From NCBI GenBank assembly GCA_021780395.1, contig JAJXYU010000059.1, forward strand, positions 1 to 10,038: a stretch of 10,038 bases of DNA, written 5' to 3'. The position numbers were made by a program, and so were the translations under genes. The stretch comes from Pseudomonadota bacterium. Its GTDB lineage: Bacteria; Pseudomonadota; Gammaproteobacteria; Steroidobacterales; Steroidobacteraceae. How positions within the stretch are numbered: the stretch's first letter is position 1; every line of letters starts with the position of its first letter. This document shows positions 1 through 6,806 of the stretch, piece after piece. A model generated the notes under the pieces. It saw only the letters and a program-made list of their open reading frames with translations. It ran no database searches and had not been told where the DNA came from.

Positions 1-1037
1 TTCGCCTGCAACGCCGCGAGTTCCTGATTCTGAACGGTCACGAGCCGTTGCGCGCTCGTGAGCTGCGCCTGCAGCTTTTGCACCTGCGCGCGCAGGGATG
101 CGTTCTCGGCCCGTACGCTCGAACCGCCACCGCCCCCGCCGGACGCCCCGGGGCCGGTTGCGGCCGCCGCCGGGGGCACCAGGCGCAAATGGCCGACCGA
201 CGCACCGGCGTTCGCCCGCCACGCGCTCATCTGCTGATCGATCTGCGCGATCGCGTCGCGCTCGTTCAGCGCCGCGATGCGATCGGCGCTCGGCACGCGC
301 AGGATGGCTCCGCGATGCAGCAGATTCACGTTGCCGTCGAATGCGTTCGGATTCGTGCGATACAGCGCAAGCATCGTCTGATCGATCGTCGCGGTGTCCT
401 GCGCACCGAGCCGGCGCGCGATCAGCGACAGCGTATCGCCGGCGGCGACGCGCACGGTTCCCGGGCGCGAGCCGGGGGCCGGCGCGACCGACGGGCTTCC
501 CGAGGCCGCGGGGGCGACGGACTCGCGGGTCGCGGGAACCGTCTCGGTCTCGGTCGACGGAGGCGGCGCCGCGGCCGGCGCCGCGGCGGCCGACTGCGGT
601 ACCGCGACCGGCGCCGGGGGTTCCGCGTTCTGCCCCGAGGCATACACCGGTGGATCGAGCAGCACCGTGTATTCGCGCATCAGTCGGCCGCGGGCCCAAT
701 CGACCTCGACGAGGAACGTCACGAACGGATCCGGAATCGAATCGCTCGAGGTGACACGCAGGACCGGTTGGCCCTTCGACCCTTGCCCGATCGAGAAATG
801 GAATGTCCCGAGATACGGCGGATGCCCGATCCCGTAGCGCTGGTATTCGTCGATCGGCGCGAGTTCCGCGTGCAGGCCGCGCAGGTCCCGGGGCGTCGCC
901 GCGATCAGGTCGATGTCGGCACTGAGCGGCTCGCCGAGCGCCGAGTGCAGGTGAATCTCGCCGAGTCCGAGCGCCCACGACATCGACGGGCAAACGACGC
1001 ATGCCATCAGCAAGAGACGGGGCATCTTCGTGGACAT
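1..1037 (-). CDS. fimV: FimV-type pilus assembly protein, N-terminal part (runs off left edge)
   Basis: FimV is an inner-membrane polar hub with a periplasmic N-terminus that binds peptidoglycan and supports type IV pilus secretin assembly and twitching. About 345 codons are visible, roughly the N-terminal third or less. Residues 1-22 look like a signal peptide (hydrophobic LLLMACVV, SWA before mature LGLGEI). Residues 23-132 are the FimV N-terminal domain, with the family phrases LGLGEIHLHSALGEPL, RVTSS and GRLMREYTVLLDPP. An Ala/Pro/Thr-rich linker follows (about 133-192), including PPP at 158-160. A LysM domain spans about 193-249 (RVAAGDTLSLIARRLG; GAILRVPS). A glycine-rich hinge (about 300-307) leads into a predicted coiled coil (about 309-345) cut by the edge. 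The ATG at 1037 has GGAG 5 nt upstream; an in-frame ATG at codon 5 is the alternative. It lies 102 nt after the usg-like gene. Identification is strong; the transmembrane and cytoplasmic TPR parts are outside the window. Confidence 0.95.
   Translation of the reverse strand, partial: MSTKMPRLLLMACVVCPSMSWALGLGEIHLHSALGEPLSADIDLIAATPRDLRGLHAELAPIDEYQRYGIGHPPYLGTFHFSIGQGSKGQPVLRVTSSDSIPDPFVTFLVEVDWARGRLMREYTVLLDPPVYASGQNAEPPAPVAVPQSAAAAPAAAPPPSTETETVPATRESVAPAASGSPSVAPAPGSRPGTVRVAAGDTLSLIARRLGAQDTATIDQTMLALYRTNPNAFDGNVNLLHRGAILRVPSADRIAALNERDAIAQIDQQMSAWRANAGASVGHLRLVPPAAAATGPGASGGGGGGSSVRAENASLRAQVQKLQAQLTSAQRLVTVQNQELAALQA
564..587 (-). repeat. Perfect 12-bp tandem duplication in the fimV linker
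   Basis: The minus-strand unit GCCGCGGCGCCG occurs twice back to back and encodes AAAP-AAAP (residues 151-158). It lies in the low-complexity linker between the FimV N-terminal domain and LysM. Because the unit is a multiple of three, slippage would change linker length without breaking the frame. It may be no more than GC-rich low-complexity coding DNA. Confidence 0.8.
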
Positions 1038-1063
1038 TGCTACTCCAAGAATACCGGCATTTA

Positions 1064-1091
1064 TTTATAAGAAGTTCATCGAGTTGCGCAA
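1064..1091 (-). promoter_or_regulatory. Putative sigma70 promoter of fimV
   Basis: Read on the minus strand, TTGCGC (1091-1086) and TATAAA (1069-1064) are separated by 16 nt. The -10 matches consensus at five of six positions, the -35 only at three. Transcription would begin about 20 nt before the fimV ATG, leaving room for the GGAG ribosome site at 1043-1046. The region is much more AT-rich than its surroundings, as expected of a promoter. It suggests fimV can be transcribed apart from prmB-aroC-usg. Confidence 0.45.
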
Positions 1092-1102
1092 ACTTATGAA
1101 CT
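1073..1102. promoter_or_regulatory. Concentric dyad overlapping the fimV -35 region, possible operator
   Basis: The outer arms AGTTCAT (1073-1079) and ATGAACT (1096-1102) are a perfect 7-bp inverted repeat. They share an exact centre, between 1087 and 1088, with the inner 8-bp palindrome TTGCGCAA (1084-1091). The four positions between inner and outer parts on each side do not pair. The dyad covers the -35 hexamer and the -35/-10 spacer of the proposed fimV promoter, where a repressor would act. It could instead be an RNA hairpin, but no U-tract follows on either strand. Confidence 0.4.
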
Positions 1103-1139
1103 CATTACGCCCGGTTTTACATAACTGGCAGACTATAGC

Positions 1140-2189
1140 TCACCGCGCGTTATTTACCAAAATCTGGGCGACCGAAACTGCGTTATGCGCCGCACATTTG
1201 CGTACGTTGTCAGCCACGACCCAAAAATTTAGAGATCGATCACGACTCTCGTCGATCCGCACCCGGCCGACCTCCACATGATCCGGTTCGAGCGCGCTCC
1301 CGGCCGGCGTCGGCCCGGGATCGGCCTGCGCAGGCTCGATCCAGCGCAAACCCGGGCCCCGCCTCAACGCATCGATCGCGGCGGCCAGTTCGAACGACCG
1401 CTCGAGCTGCAGGTGGACCGCGAGACCGTGCCCGAAGAATACCGGTACCCGCACCGCGGTCACGTTGATCGCGAGCCCGGGCGCGCCGAGCAGGCGGCGG
1501 GTCTCCTGGGCAAGCCGCCGCTCCTCGTCGCTGACCCCCTTCTCGTCCAGCGCACCGACGAACGGCAACACGTTGAAGGCGATCTGCGCGCCGAATGGGC
1601 GCTTGCGCGGGGACTTGCCGGACAGCAGTGCGATCGAATCGGCGGCGAGCCCGTCGATTCCGGCCCGACCCGCGCCCGAGACCGCGTGATAGGTCGCGAC
1701 GTCGACTCGCACGAGTCCCCCGAGCGCATGCAGCGGCGCCAGCGCGGTCGCGAGCGCCGTGCTCGCGCTGCCGGGCAGCGCCACGAGACCGCGCGACCCG
1801 AGCCGATCGAGCGCATGCGGGTTCACGTCGGCGGCGACGAGTTCGACGTCCGGGCGATCGCGATGCGCGTGCGTGCCGTCGATCACCCAGGCCGTCTCGG
1901 CCGCCGTCGCCGCATGGCGCGTCGCGATCGCCGCATGCGCGCAGAAGAACACGAGGTCGGCCTCGCCGAAGTCATACGCATCCACGTCGCCGATCGACGC
2001 CTCGGCCCCACCCTCTGCCGGGGCCGCATCGCCGCGGGCCGCGATCCGGCCGAGCGATCCGGCGGCCTCGAGCAGCGTGAGGCTCGCACAGGGCAATGCC
2101 CCCGCCTCGATCCGCTCGCGCAGGGCCTCGCCGATCAAGCTGCCCGCGCCGACGATCGCGATCCGCAGCGCAGTTGCGCGAGCGCTCAC
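1140..2189 (-). CDS. usg: Aspartate-semialdehyde dehydrogenase-like protein, Usg type, probably not catalytic
   Basis: The 349-aa protein has the ASADH fold. An N-terminal Rossmann motif GAGSLIG lies at 14-20. The dimerisation/catalytic domain shows [12 protein letters not shown] (167-178), NVLPF (206-210), RVPVFFGHG (247-255, with the conserved His254) and C-terminal VGRVR and [16 protein letters not shown]. The active-site segment that reads PNCST in true enzymes is PGSAS here (139-143), placing Ser141 where the acyl-enzyme Cys should be. The usual Gln of TYQAxSGAG is His168. These losses fit the Usg paralogues found beside fimV in pseudomonads rather than the lysine/threonine-pathway enzyme; the function of Usg is not established. 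The GTG start overlaps the aroC stop (GTGA), giving the family length and implying translational coupling. A longer reading to 2318 only runs back through aroC. The last 30 or so codons are markedly AT-rich. An atypical Asd remains possible. Confidence 0.87.
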   Translation of the reverse strand: MSARATALRIAIVGAGSLIGEALRERIEAGALPCASLTLLEAAGSLGRIAARGDAAPAEGGAEASIGDVDAYDFGEADLVFFCAHAAIATRHAATAAETAWVIDGTHAHRDRPDVELVAADVNPHALDRLGSRGLVALPGSASTALATALAPLHALGGLVRVDVATYHAVSGAGRAGIDGLAADSIALLSGKSPRKRPFGAQIAFNVLPFVGALDEKGVSDEERRLAQETRRLLGAPGLAINVTAVRVPVFFGHGLAVHLQLERSFELAAAIDALRRGPGLRWIEPAQADPGPTPAGSALEPDHVEVGRVRIDESRDRSLNFWVVADNVRKCAAHNAVSVAQILVNNAR

Positions 2190-3283
2190 GGGCCCGCCGT
2201 GACCACCGGCGTCGGCGACACGACGTCGCCGCACTGCGCCCGGTGGCGAAGAGCGTGGTCGATCAACACGAGCGCGAGCATCGCCTCGGCGATCGGTGTC
2301 GCGCGCAACCCGACGCACGGATCGTGCCGGCCGGTCGTCGAGATCGTGGTCGCGTGCCCGGCGACGTCGATCGTACGCGCCGGCCGGGTGATGCTCGAGG
2401 TCGGCTTCAGCGCGATGCTGACGACGACCGGCTGCCCCGAGGAGATCCCGCCGAGCACGCCACCCGCATGGTTCGATGCGAACCCTTGCGGCGTGATCTC
2501 GTCCCGGTGATCCGAGCCGCGCTGCCGGACCGACTCGAAGCCGGCGCCGATCTCGACGCCCTTGACCGCATTGATGCCCATCATCGCGCTCGCGATGTCG
2601 GCGTCCAGCCGATCGAACACGGGTTCGCCCCAGCCCGGGGGCACGCCCTCGGCGATCACGGTCACGCGCGCACCGATCGAATCGCCCTCCTCGCGCAGCT
2701 GCCAGATCAGTGCCTCCAACTCGCCGAGCCGCGCCGGATCGGGACAGAAGAAGGGATTCGAACGCGCGCTCGCGAGATCGACCGGGTCGAGGACGATCGA
2801 TCCGATCTGCGCGAGGTAGCCATGGATCCGGACGCCGAACCGCTGCGCGAGGAACTTGCGCGCGATCGCGCCCGCGGCGACCCGCACGACCGTTTCACGC
2901 GCCGACGAGCGCCCGCCGCCGCGGTAATCGCGAAATCCGAATTTCTGCTGATAGGTGTAGTCGGCGTGGCCCGGCCGGAACCGATCCTTGATCTTCTCGT
3001 AGTCCCGGGAGCGCTGATCCTCGTTCTCGATCAGCAGGCCGATCGGGGTACCGGTCGTCTTCCCGTCGAAGACACCGGACAGGATGCGGACTCGGTCCGC
3101 TTCGCGCCGCTGGGTGGTGAACTGCGACGTGCCGGGGCGGCGGCGATCCACGTCCGCCTGCAGGTCGGCCTCGGCGAGTTCGAGCCCCGGCGGGCATCCA
3201 TCGACCACGCCGCCGAGCGCGGGCCCGTGACTCTCGCCGAAAGTCGTGACCGTGAAGAGCCTGCCGAAGGTATTGCCTGCCAC
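2186..3283 (-). CDS. aroC: Chorismate synthase
   Basis: AroC converts 5-enolpyruvylshikimate-3-phosphate to chorismate, the last step of the shikimate pathway, using reduced FMN. The 365-aa product matches the usual length. It begins with the family start [20 protein letters not shown] (His19). All three signatures are present: [18 protein letters not shown] (16-33), the block from [17 protein letters not shown] (104-120, His106) into [11 protein letters not shown] (121-131), and [17 protein letters not shown] near the C-terminus. The conserved histidines and the arginine-rich substrate/FMN region are intact, so it should be active. The GTG start is chosen because it matches the invariant family N-terminus. 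A longer reading to 3817 runs back through prmB and has no homology-like content. It lies 14 nt after the prmB stop and overlaps usg by 4 nt, so co-transcription is likely. prmB-aroC adjacency is common in gammaproteobacteria. Confidence 0.98.
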   Translation of the reverse strand: MAGNTFGRLFTVTTFGESHGPALGGVVDGCPPGLELAEADLQADVDRRRPGTSQFTTQRREADRVRILSGVFDGKTTGTPIGLLIENEDQRSRDYEKIKDRFRPGHADYTYQQKFGFRDYRGGGRSSARETVVRVAAGAIARKFLAQRFGVRIHGYLAQIGSIVLDPVDLASARSNPFFCPDPARLGELEALIWQLREEGDSIGARVTVIAEGVPPGWGEPVFDRLDADIASAMMGINAVKGVEIGAGFESVRQRGSDHRDEITPQGFASNHAGGVLGGISSGQPVVVSIALKPTSSITRPARTIDVAGHATTISTTGRHDPCVGLRATPIAEAMLALVLIDHALRHRAQCGDVVSPTPVVTAGP

Positions 3284-3297
3284 GCCGTCGCTACCCG

Positions 3298-4200
3298 TCA
3301 GATGTCCTGATCCCGCAACAAGAATACGCCGCCGCCGCCGATCGTGAACGCCGGCCAGATGAAGCCGGTTCGCGGGAATGCACGCTGTAGCGCAGACTCG
3401 CTGTTGCCGACCTCGACGACCAGGATGCCCCCCTCGGCGAGGTGCTCGCGCGCCCCCGCAAGGATCCGGCGCACCAGCGCAAGGCCATCCGCGCCCGCCG
3501 CGAGCCCGATCCGCGGCTCGTGCCGGTATTCCGGTGGAAGCCCGCGCAGCTCGCGCGCGCCGACGTAGGGCGGATTGCTGACGATGATATCGTAACGGCG
3601 CCCCTCGACGGCCTGATACAGATCCGAGCGCAGCGCCTCGACCCGCCGCTCGAGGCCGAGCCTGCGCACGTTGCGGCGACAGACCGCGAGCGCATCGGCC
3701 GACACGTCGACCGCATCCACGCGCGCCCGGGGAAACGCGCGCGCGCAGGCGAGCGCGATCGCCCCGGAACCCGTGCCGAGATCGAGGATCCGCCGCACGC
3801 GACGCGGGTCGATCCACGGGGCGAAGCGCTGCGCGACGAGCTCCGCGATCGGCGAGCGCGGCACGAGCACGCGCCGGTCGACGTAGAGTTCGAGCCCGGC
3901 GAAGAACGCGCGGTGCGTGAGGTACGGCAAGGGCAGCCGCTCGACGATGCGCCGGCGCAGCAACCGCGCGATGCGCCGGCGCGCGGCCGGAAGCAGCACG
4001 TGAGCGTACGCGCGAGCGCCGCGGGCGTGCGCAATCCCGGCCGCGAAGAACACGATCTCGGCGGCCTCGTCACGCGCGTTGTCGGTCCCGTGACCGAAGT
4101 GCACGCCGGCGGCGAGCAGCGCCGCAGCGCAGTGCTCGATCGCCTCGCCGACCGTCTGGCCGGCACGGCGGCCCGCCGGCCTGTGCGATAATCGTTGCAT
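3298..4200 (-). CDS. prmB: Ribosomal protein uL3 (L3) glutamine N5-methyltransferase
   Basis: PrmB is a cytoplasmic SAM-dependent enzyme that methylates the side chain of a glutamine in ribosomal protein L3. The 300-aa product has an N-terminal helical domain (about 15-105) and a Rossmann methyltransferase domain. The latter contains motif [13 protein letters not shown] (139-150), the acidic strand VDAVDVS (161-167), and the catalytic/substrate motif NPPYV (209-213) typical of glutamine/adenine-N methyltransferases. The segment [11 protein letters not shown] (111-121) is the PrmB form; release-factor methyltransferase PrmC has PRPETE there. The ATG at 4200 gives the family length. An upstream reading frame extending to 4752 lies antisense to psd and is rejected. 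The Shine-Dalgarno is weak: TACAAT sits 5 nt before the ATG, which may instead be a promoter -10. It heads the prmB-aroC-usg block and diverges from psd. Confidence 0.96.
   Translation of the reverse strand: MQRLSHRPAGRRAGQTVGEAIEHCAAALLAAGVHFGHGTDNARDEAAEIVFFAAGIAHARGARAYAHVLLPAARRRIARLLRRRIVERLPLPYLTHRAFFAGLELYVDRRVLVPRSPIAELVAQRFAPWIDPRRVRRILDLGTGSGAIALACARAFPRARVDAVDVSADALAVCRRNVRRLGLERRVEALRSDLYQAVEGRRYDIIVSNPPYVGARELRGLPPEYRHEPRIGLAAGADGLALVRRILAGAREHLAEGGILVVEVGNSESALQRAFPRTGFIWPAFTIGGGGVFLLRDQDI
4184..4192 (+). promoter_or_regulatory. Putative extended -10 element for psd
   Basis: TGcGATAAT is an extended -10 motif whose hexamer matches TATAAT at five of six positions. It lies about 42 nt before the psd ATG and inside the first codons of prmB on the other strand. 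No recognisable -35 is present at normal spacing, which extended -10 promoters tolerate. Start-site prediction puts the transcript 5' end near 4199. Confidence 0.35.
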
Positions 4201-4205
4201 GCCGA

Positions 4206-4211
4206 ATTGTA
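4206..4211 (-). promoter_or_regulatory. Putative -10 element for prmB, implying a leaderless mRNA
   Basis: Minus-strand TACAAT matches the -10 consensus at five of six positions. Its last base is 6 nt from the A of the prmB ATG, so transcription would begin at or next to the start codon. This fits the lack of a good ribosome site upstream of prmB. No convincing -35 hexamer is seen at 16-18 nt. Confidence 0.3.
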
Positions 4212-4233
4212 GCCTGCCCGCCACCGACCGCGC

Positions 4234-5082
4234 ATGAGGGCGCGCGCGTTCGCGGCCCTGCAGTACCTGTTGCCGAAGCGGGCATCGTCGGCGCTCGTGC
4301 GAACGGCGACTCGCGTACGCACCCGCTGGTTCAAGGATCTGCTGATCCGCGCGTTCCGCGGCCTCTACGCGGTCGATCTCGCCGACGCCGCCGAGCCCGA
4401 CCCGTTCGCGTACGGCAGCTTCAACGAGTTCTTCACGCGGGCTCTGCGCCCCGGCGCGCGCCCGATCGCGCCCGAACCCGACGCGGTCGCCAGTCCGGTC
4501 GACGGCACCGTGAGCGAGTGCGGGCCGATCGAGGGCGACCGGCTGCTGCAGGCGAAGGGGCGCCGCTATGCGCTGCGCGAATTGCTGGCCGATCGCGATT
4601 GGGGCGCACGCTTCGAGCGCGGCACGTTCCTGACGATCTACCTCGCGCCGCGGGACTATCACCGGATCCACATGCCCTGCGACGGACGGCTCCTCGAGAC
4701 CGTGTTCGTGCCCGGCCGATTGTTCAGCGTGAACGCGGCGACCGCGCGCCACGTGCCCCGGCTGTTCGCGCGCAACGAGCGCGTGCTCACGCGGTTCGAC
4801 GGTTCCGGGGTCGGCACGTTCGCGCTCGTGCTGGTCGGCGCGATGAACGTCGCCAGCATGGAGACGGTCTGGGCGGGCGAGATCGCGCCGCGCCGCCCGC
4901 GCGGCCCGGTGCGACTCCCCGACGCCGCGGTCGTGCTGCCCAAGGGCGCCGAATGCGGCCGATTCAACATGGGCTCGACCGTGATCCTGCTGTTCGAACC
5001 GGGGCGCGTCGCGCTCTCGGCCGCGATCCGCGCCGGGATACCGGTGCGCATGGGTCAGCCGATCGGCCGGGTCGCCCGATGA
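4234..5082 (+). CDS. psd: Phosphatidylserine decarboxylase proenzyme
   Basis: Psd decarboxylates phosphatidylserine to phosphatidylethanolamine at the inner membrane. It is made as a proenzyme that cleaves itself at a Gly-Ser bond, giving a small alpha chain with an N-terminal pyruvoyl group. The 282-aa sequence matches the bacterial short form: N-terminal LQYLLPK, FNEFFTRALRPGARPI (63-78), SPVDG (87-91, catalytic Asp90), LAPRDYHRIHMPCDG (137-151, His146), LFARNERVLTRF (177-188), ETVWAG, and the cleavage motif FNMGST (244-249). Cleavage would fall between Gly247 and Ser248. The motif has Met where many enzymes have Leu (LGST), a tolerated variation. The ATG start gives the expected N-terminus, although no clear Shine-Dalgarno precedes it. 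The 3' end overlaps epmA by ATGA, so the two are probably translated together. Confidence 0.97.
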   Translation: MRARAFAALQYLLPKRASSALVRTATRVRTRWFKDLLIRAFRGLYAVDLADAAEPDPFAYGSFNEFFTRALRPGARPIAPEPDAVASPVDGTVSECGPIEGDRLLQAKGRRYALRELLADRDWGARFERGTFLTIYLAPRDYHRIHMPCDGRLLETVFVPGRLFSVNAATARHVPRLFARNERVLTRFDGSGVGTFALVLVGAMNVASMETVWAGEIAPRRPRGPVRLPDAAVVLPKGAECGRFNMGSTVILLFEPGRVALSAAIRAGIPVRMGQPIGRVAR

Positions 5083-6044
5083 CCGAAGACTGGCGACCGA
5101 CCGCGACCCGCCGCACGCTCGAGGCGCGCGCGGCGATGCTCGCCCGGGCGCGCGCGTTCTTCGCCGAGCGCGGCGTACTCGAGGTCGACACGCCGATCCT
5201 CGGCGCAGGTGGCACGACCGATCCGCAGATCGAGTCGCTGTCGACGCGGGTCCGCGGCATCGACGCGCCTCGGTACCTCGCGACCTCGCCGGAATTCGCG
5301 ATGAAACGCCTGCTGGCCGCGGGCGCCGGCCCGATCTACCAGATCGGCAAGGTGTTCCGCGACGAAGAGCACGGCCGCTGGCACAACCCCGAGTTCACGA
5401 TGATCGAATGGTACCGGCCGGGTCTGACCGACGGGGACCTGATGAGCGAGGTCGAGGCACTGGTCGCCGCCCTGCTCGCGCCGCACCGCCCCCTGCGCGC
5501 CGCCGAACGCCTGACCTACGCCGACGCGCTCGGCCGCCACGCGGGGGTGGACGGCGCGAGCGCGAGCGTCGCGGACCTGCGTCGCGCTGCCGACGCGCAC
5601 GGGATCGTCTGCGATGCGCCGCTCGACCGGGATGCGGCACTCGACCTGCTGATGGGACTGGTCGTCGGTCCCCGGCTCGGCCGCGATGCGCCTTGCTTCG
5701 TGACCGACTATCCCGCCTCGCAGGCGTCGCTCGCACGGCTCAAGCCCGGCAACCCGCCGGTCGCGGCGCGCTTCGAGCTGTATCTCGACGGCATCGAGCT
5801 CGCGAACGGCTTTCACGAGCTCAGCGATGCGCGGGAACAGCGCGCGCGCTTCGAGACGGACCTCGCGACCCGGCGCGAACGCGGCCAGCGGTTGCCGGCG
5901 ATCGACCGGCGGCTGCTGGATGCGCTGGAAGCGGGCTTGCCGGATTGCGCCGGCGTCGCGCTCGGGTTCGATCGGCTGGTCGCGCTCGCGATCGGCGCCG
6001 CGGCGCTCCGCGAGGCGCTCGCGTTCCCGATCGATCGGGCGTGA
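5079..6044 (+). CDS. epmA: EF-P--(R)-beta-lysine ligase (GenX/PoxA)
   Basis: EpmA is a truncated class II lysyl-tRNA-synthetase paralogue. It activates (R)-beta-lysine with ATP and attaches it to Lys34 of EF-P instead of to tRNA. The 321-aa length matches the family: there is a catalytic core but no N-terminal anticodon-binding domain. Motif 1 lies around LEVDTPILG (34-42), motif 2 is IGKVFRDEEHGRWHNPEF (89-106) followed by TMIEWYRPG, and motif 3 is GVALGFDRLVALAIG (292-306). The substrate-pocket segment YLDGIELANGFHELSDA (235-251) is also typical. The ATG overlaps the psd stop by 4 nt. Its substrate gene efp lies tail to tail 10 nt downstream. EpmB, the lysine 2,3-aminomutase that supplies beta-lysine, is not in this window. 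A longer in-frame reading to 4518 is antisense-free but runs through psd in another frame and is rejected. Confidence 0.97.
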   Translation: MTEDWRPTATRRTLEARAAMLARARAFFAERGVLEVDTPILGAGGTTDPQIESLSTRVRGIDAPRYLATSPEFAMKRLLAAGAGPIYQIGKVFRDEEHGRWHNPEFTMIEWYRPGLTDGDLMSEVEALVAALLAPHRPLRAAERLTYADALGRHAGVDGASASVADLRRAADAHGIVCDAPLDRDAALDLLMGLVVGPRLGRDAPCFVTDYPASQASLARLKPGNPPVAARFELYLDGIELANGFHELSDAREQRARFETDLATRRERGQRLPAIDRRLLDALEAGLPDCAGVALGFDRLVALAIGAAALREALAFPIDRA

Positions 6045-6054
6045 CCGGCGGACG

Positions 6055-6624
6055 TCAGCCCTTGCCGCGCGAGAGGTACTCGCCGGTCCGGGTATCGATC
6101 CGGATCGTCTCGCCCTCGTTGATGAACAGGGGGACGCGCACGGTCGCCCCGGTCTCGAGCTTCGCGGGCTTCGAGCCGCCGGTCGCGGTATCGCCGCGCA
6201 CCCCGGGGTCGGTCTCGACGATCTTCAGCTCCATGTGCGCCGGTGGGGTCACCTGCAGCGGCACGCCGTTCCACAGGGTCACGATGCACACGGTGCCGTC
6301 CTTGAGCCACTGTGCGGTGTCGCCGACCGCCTCCTTGGACGCGGTGGTCTGTTCGAAGGTATCCGGCACCATGAAGTGATAGAAGTCGCCGTCCGAGTAC
6401 AGGTACTGCATCTCGGTGTCGACCACGTCGGCCGCCTCGACCGAGTCGCCGGACTTCCAGGTCCGCTCGATCGTCCGACCGGTCTTCAGGTTGCGGACCC
6501 GGACCCGGTTGAACGCCTGGCCCTTGCCGGGCTTGACCATCTCGTTCTCGACGATCACATACGGATCGCCGTCGATCAGGATCTTCAGTCCGGACTTGAA
6601 CTCGTTCGTGCTGTAACTGGCCAT
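6055..6624 (-). CDS. efp: Translation elongation factor P
   Basis: EF-P binds ribosomes stalled on consecutive prolines and promotes peptide-bond formation. The 189-aa product covers all three beta-barrel domains. The domain I loop reads VKPGKGQAF (30-38), with Lys34 at the position beta-lysylated by EpmA in enterobacteria. This distinguishes it from Pseudomonas-type EF-P, which carries a rhamnosylated arginine. The C-terminal domain contains the family signature region around [18 protein letters not shown] and ends in [13 protein letters not shown]. The ATG at 6624 is preceded by GAGG with 6-nt spacing and matches the usual N-terminus [13 protein letters not shown]. It is transcribed alone, converging with epmA and diverging from fimX. 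Confidence 0.98.
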   Translation of the reverse strand: MASYSTNEFKSGLKILIDGDPYVIVENEMVKPGKGQAFNRVRVRNLKTGRTIERTWKSGDSVEAADVVDTEMQYLYSDGDFYHFMVPDTFEQTTASKEAVGDTAQWLKDGTVCIVTLWNGVPLQVTPPAHMELKIVETDPGVRGDTATGGSKPAKLETGATVRVPLFINEGETIRIDTRTGEYLSRGKG

Positions 6625-6678
6625 CGCATGCCTCGGGTGTTCCCGCGCCCGGTCACGGGCAGGGGTCGAAGGGCGCGT

Positions 6679-6684
6679 ATGATA
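6679..6684 (-). promoter_or_regulatory. Possible -10 element for efp
   Basis: Minus-strand TATCAT matches the -10 consensus at five of six positions and is the best candidate in the GC-rich upstream region, about 55 nt before the efp ATG. No convincing -35 is found at 16-18 nt, so the assignment is weak. The 178-nt efp/fimX region (6625-6802) otherwise shows only the fimX-side elements listed separately; I see no RNA gene in it. Confidence 0.3.
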
Positions 6685-6762
6685 GCCGCATCCGACCGCC
6701 GGGGCCACCGGCGCGGCGTCCCCGCTGCGAGACGCCGTTCGCGCATTCGCGGGCACGGCCGA

Positions 6763-6771
6763 TGCTAGACT
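6763..6771 (+). promoter_or_regulatory. Possible extended -10 element for fimX
   Basis: TGcTAGACT is an extended -10-like sequence, with four of six hexamer matches, 31 nt before the fimX GTG. No -35-like hexamer stands at normal spacing. If used, the transcript would begin at about 6778 and include little more than the micro-ORF and the AGGAG ribosome site. Confidence 0.25.
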
Positions 6772-6779
6772 CGGCGGAC

Positions 6780-6806
6780 ATGAACGACGAGGAGCGCCGG
6801 CCGTGA
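6780..6806 (+). other. Micro-ORF (MNDEERRP) abutting the fimX start
   Basis: An ATG at 6780 opens an eight-codon frame whose TGA overlaps the fimX GTG start as GTGA. Its codons contain the fimX Shine-Dalgarno AGGAG (6790-6794), so ribosomes reading it would cross that site and stop exactly at the fimX start. This geometry would allow translational coupling. The ATG has no obvious ribosome site of its own, so it may be chance. Confidence 0.2.

Noticed and set aside
48..1070. Long plus-strand open frame opposite fimV
   Set aside because: Arginine-rich composition with no motif, and the opposite strand encodes clear FimV and LysM sequence. It is a GC-rich shadow.
1140..2189. Authentic asd (lysine/threonine pathway)
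   Set aside because: The catalytic Cys and the Gln of the active site are replaced, and the fimV neighbourhood fits the Usg paralogue; an atypical Asd is not fully excluded.
1278..3310. Long plus-strand open frames (about 400 codons each) opposite usg and aroC
   Set aside because: Both are antisense to genes with full family signatures; their translations are Arg/Pro/Asp-rich with no domain, typical of high-GC shadow frames.
241..3770. HIP1-like GCGATCGC octamers scattered through the left half
   Set aside because: Only a handful are seen, all inside coding DNA rich in GCG and ATC codons, as expected from composition.
3284..4752. Upstream extensions of aroC (to 3817) and prmB (to 4752)
   Set aside because: The added segments read through neighbouring genes in the wrong frame or antisense, while the shorter starts match the family N-termini exactly.
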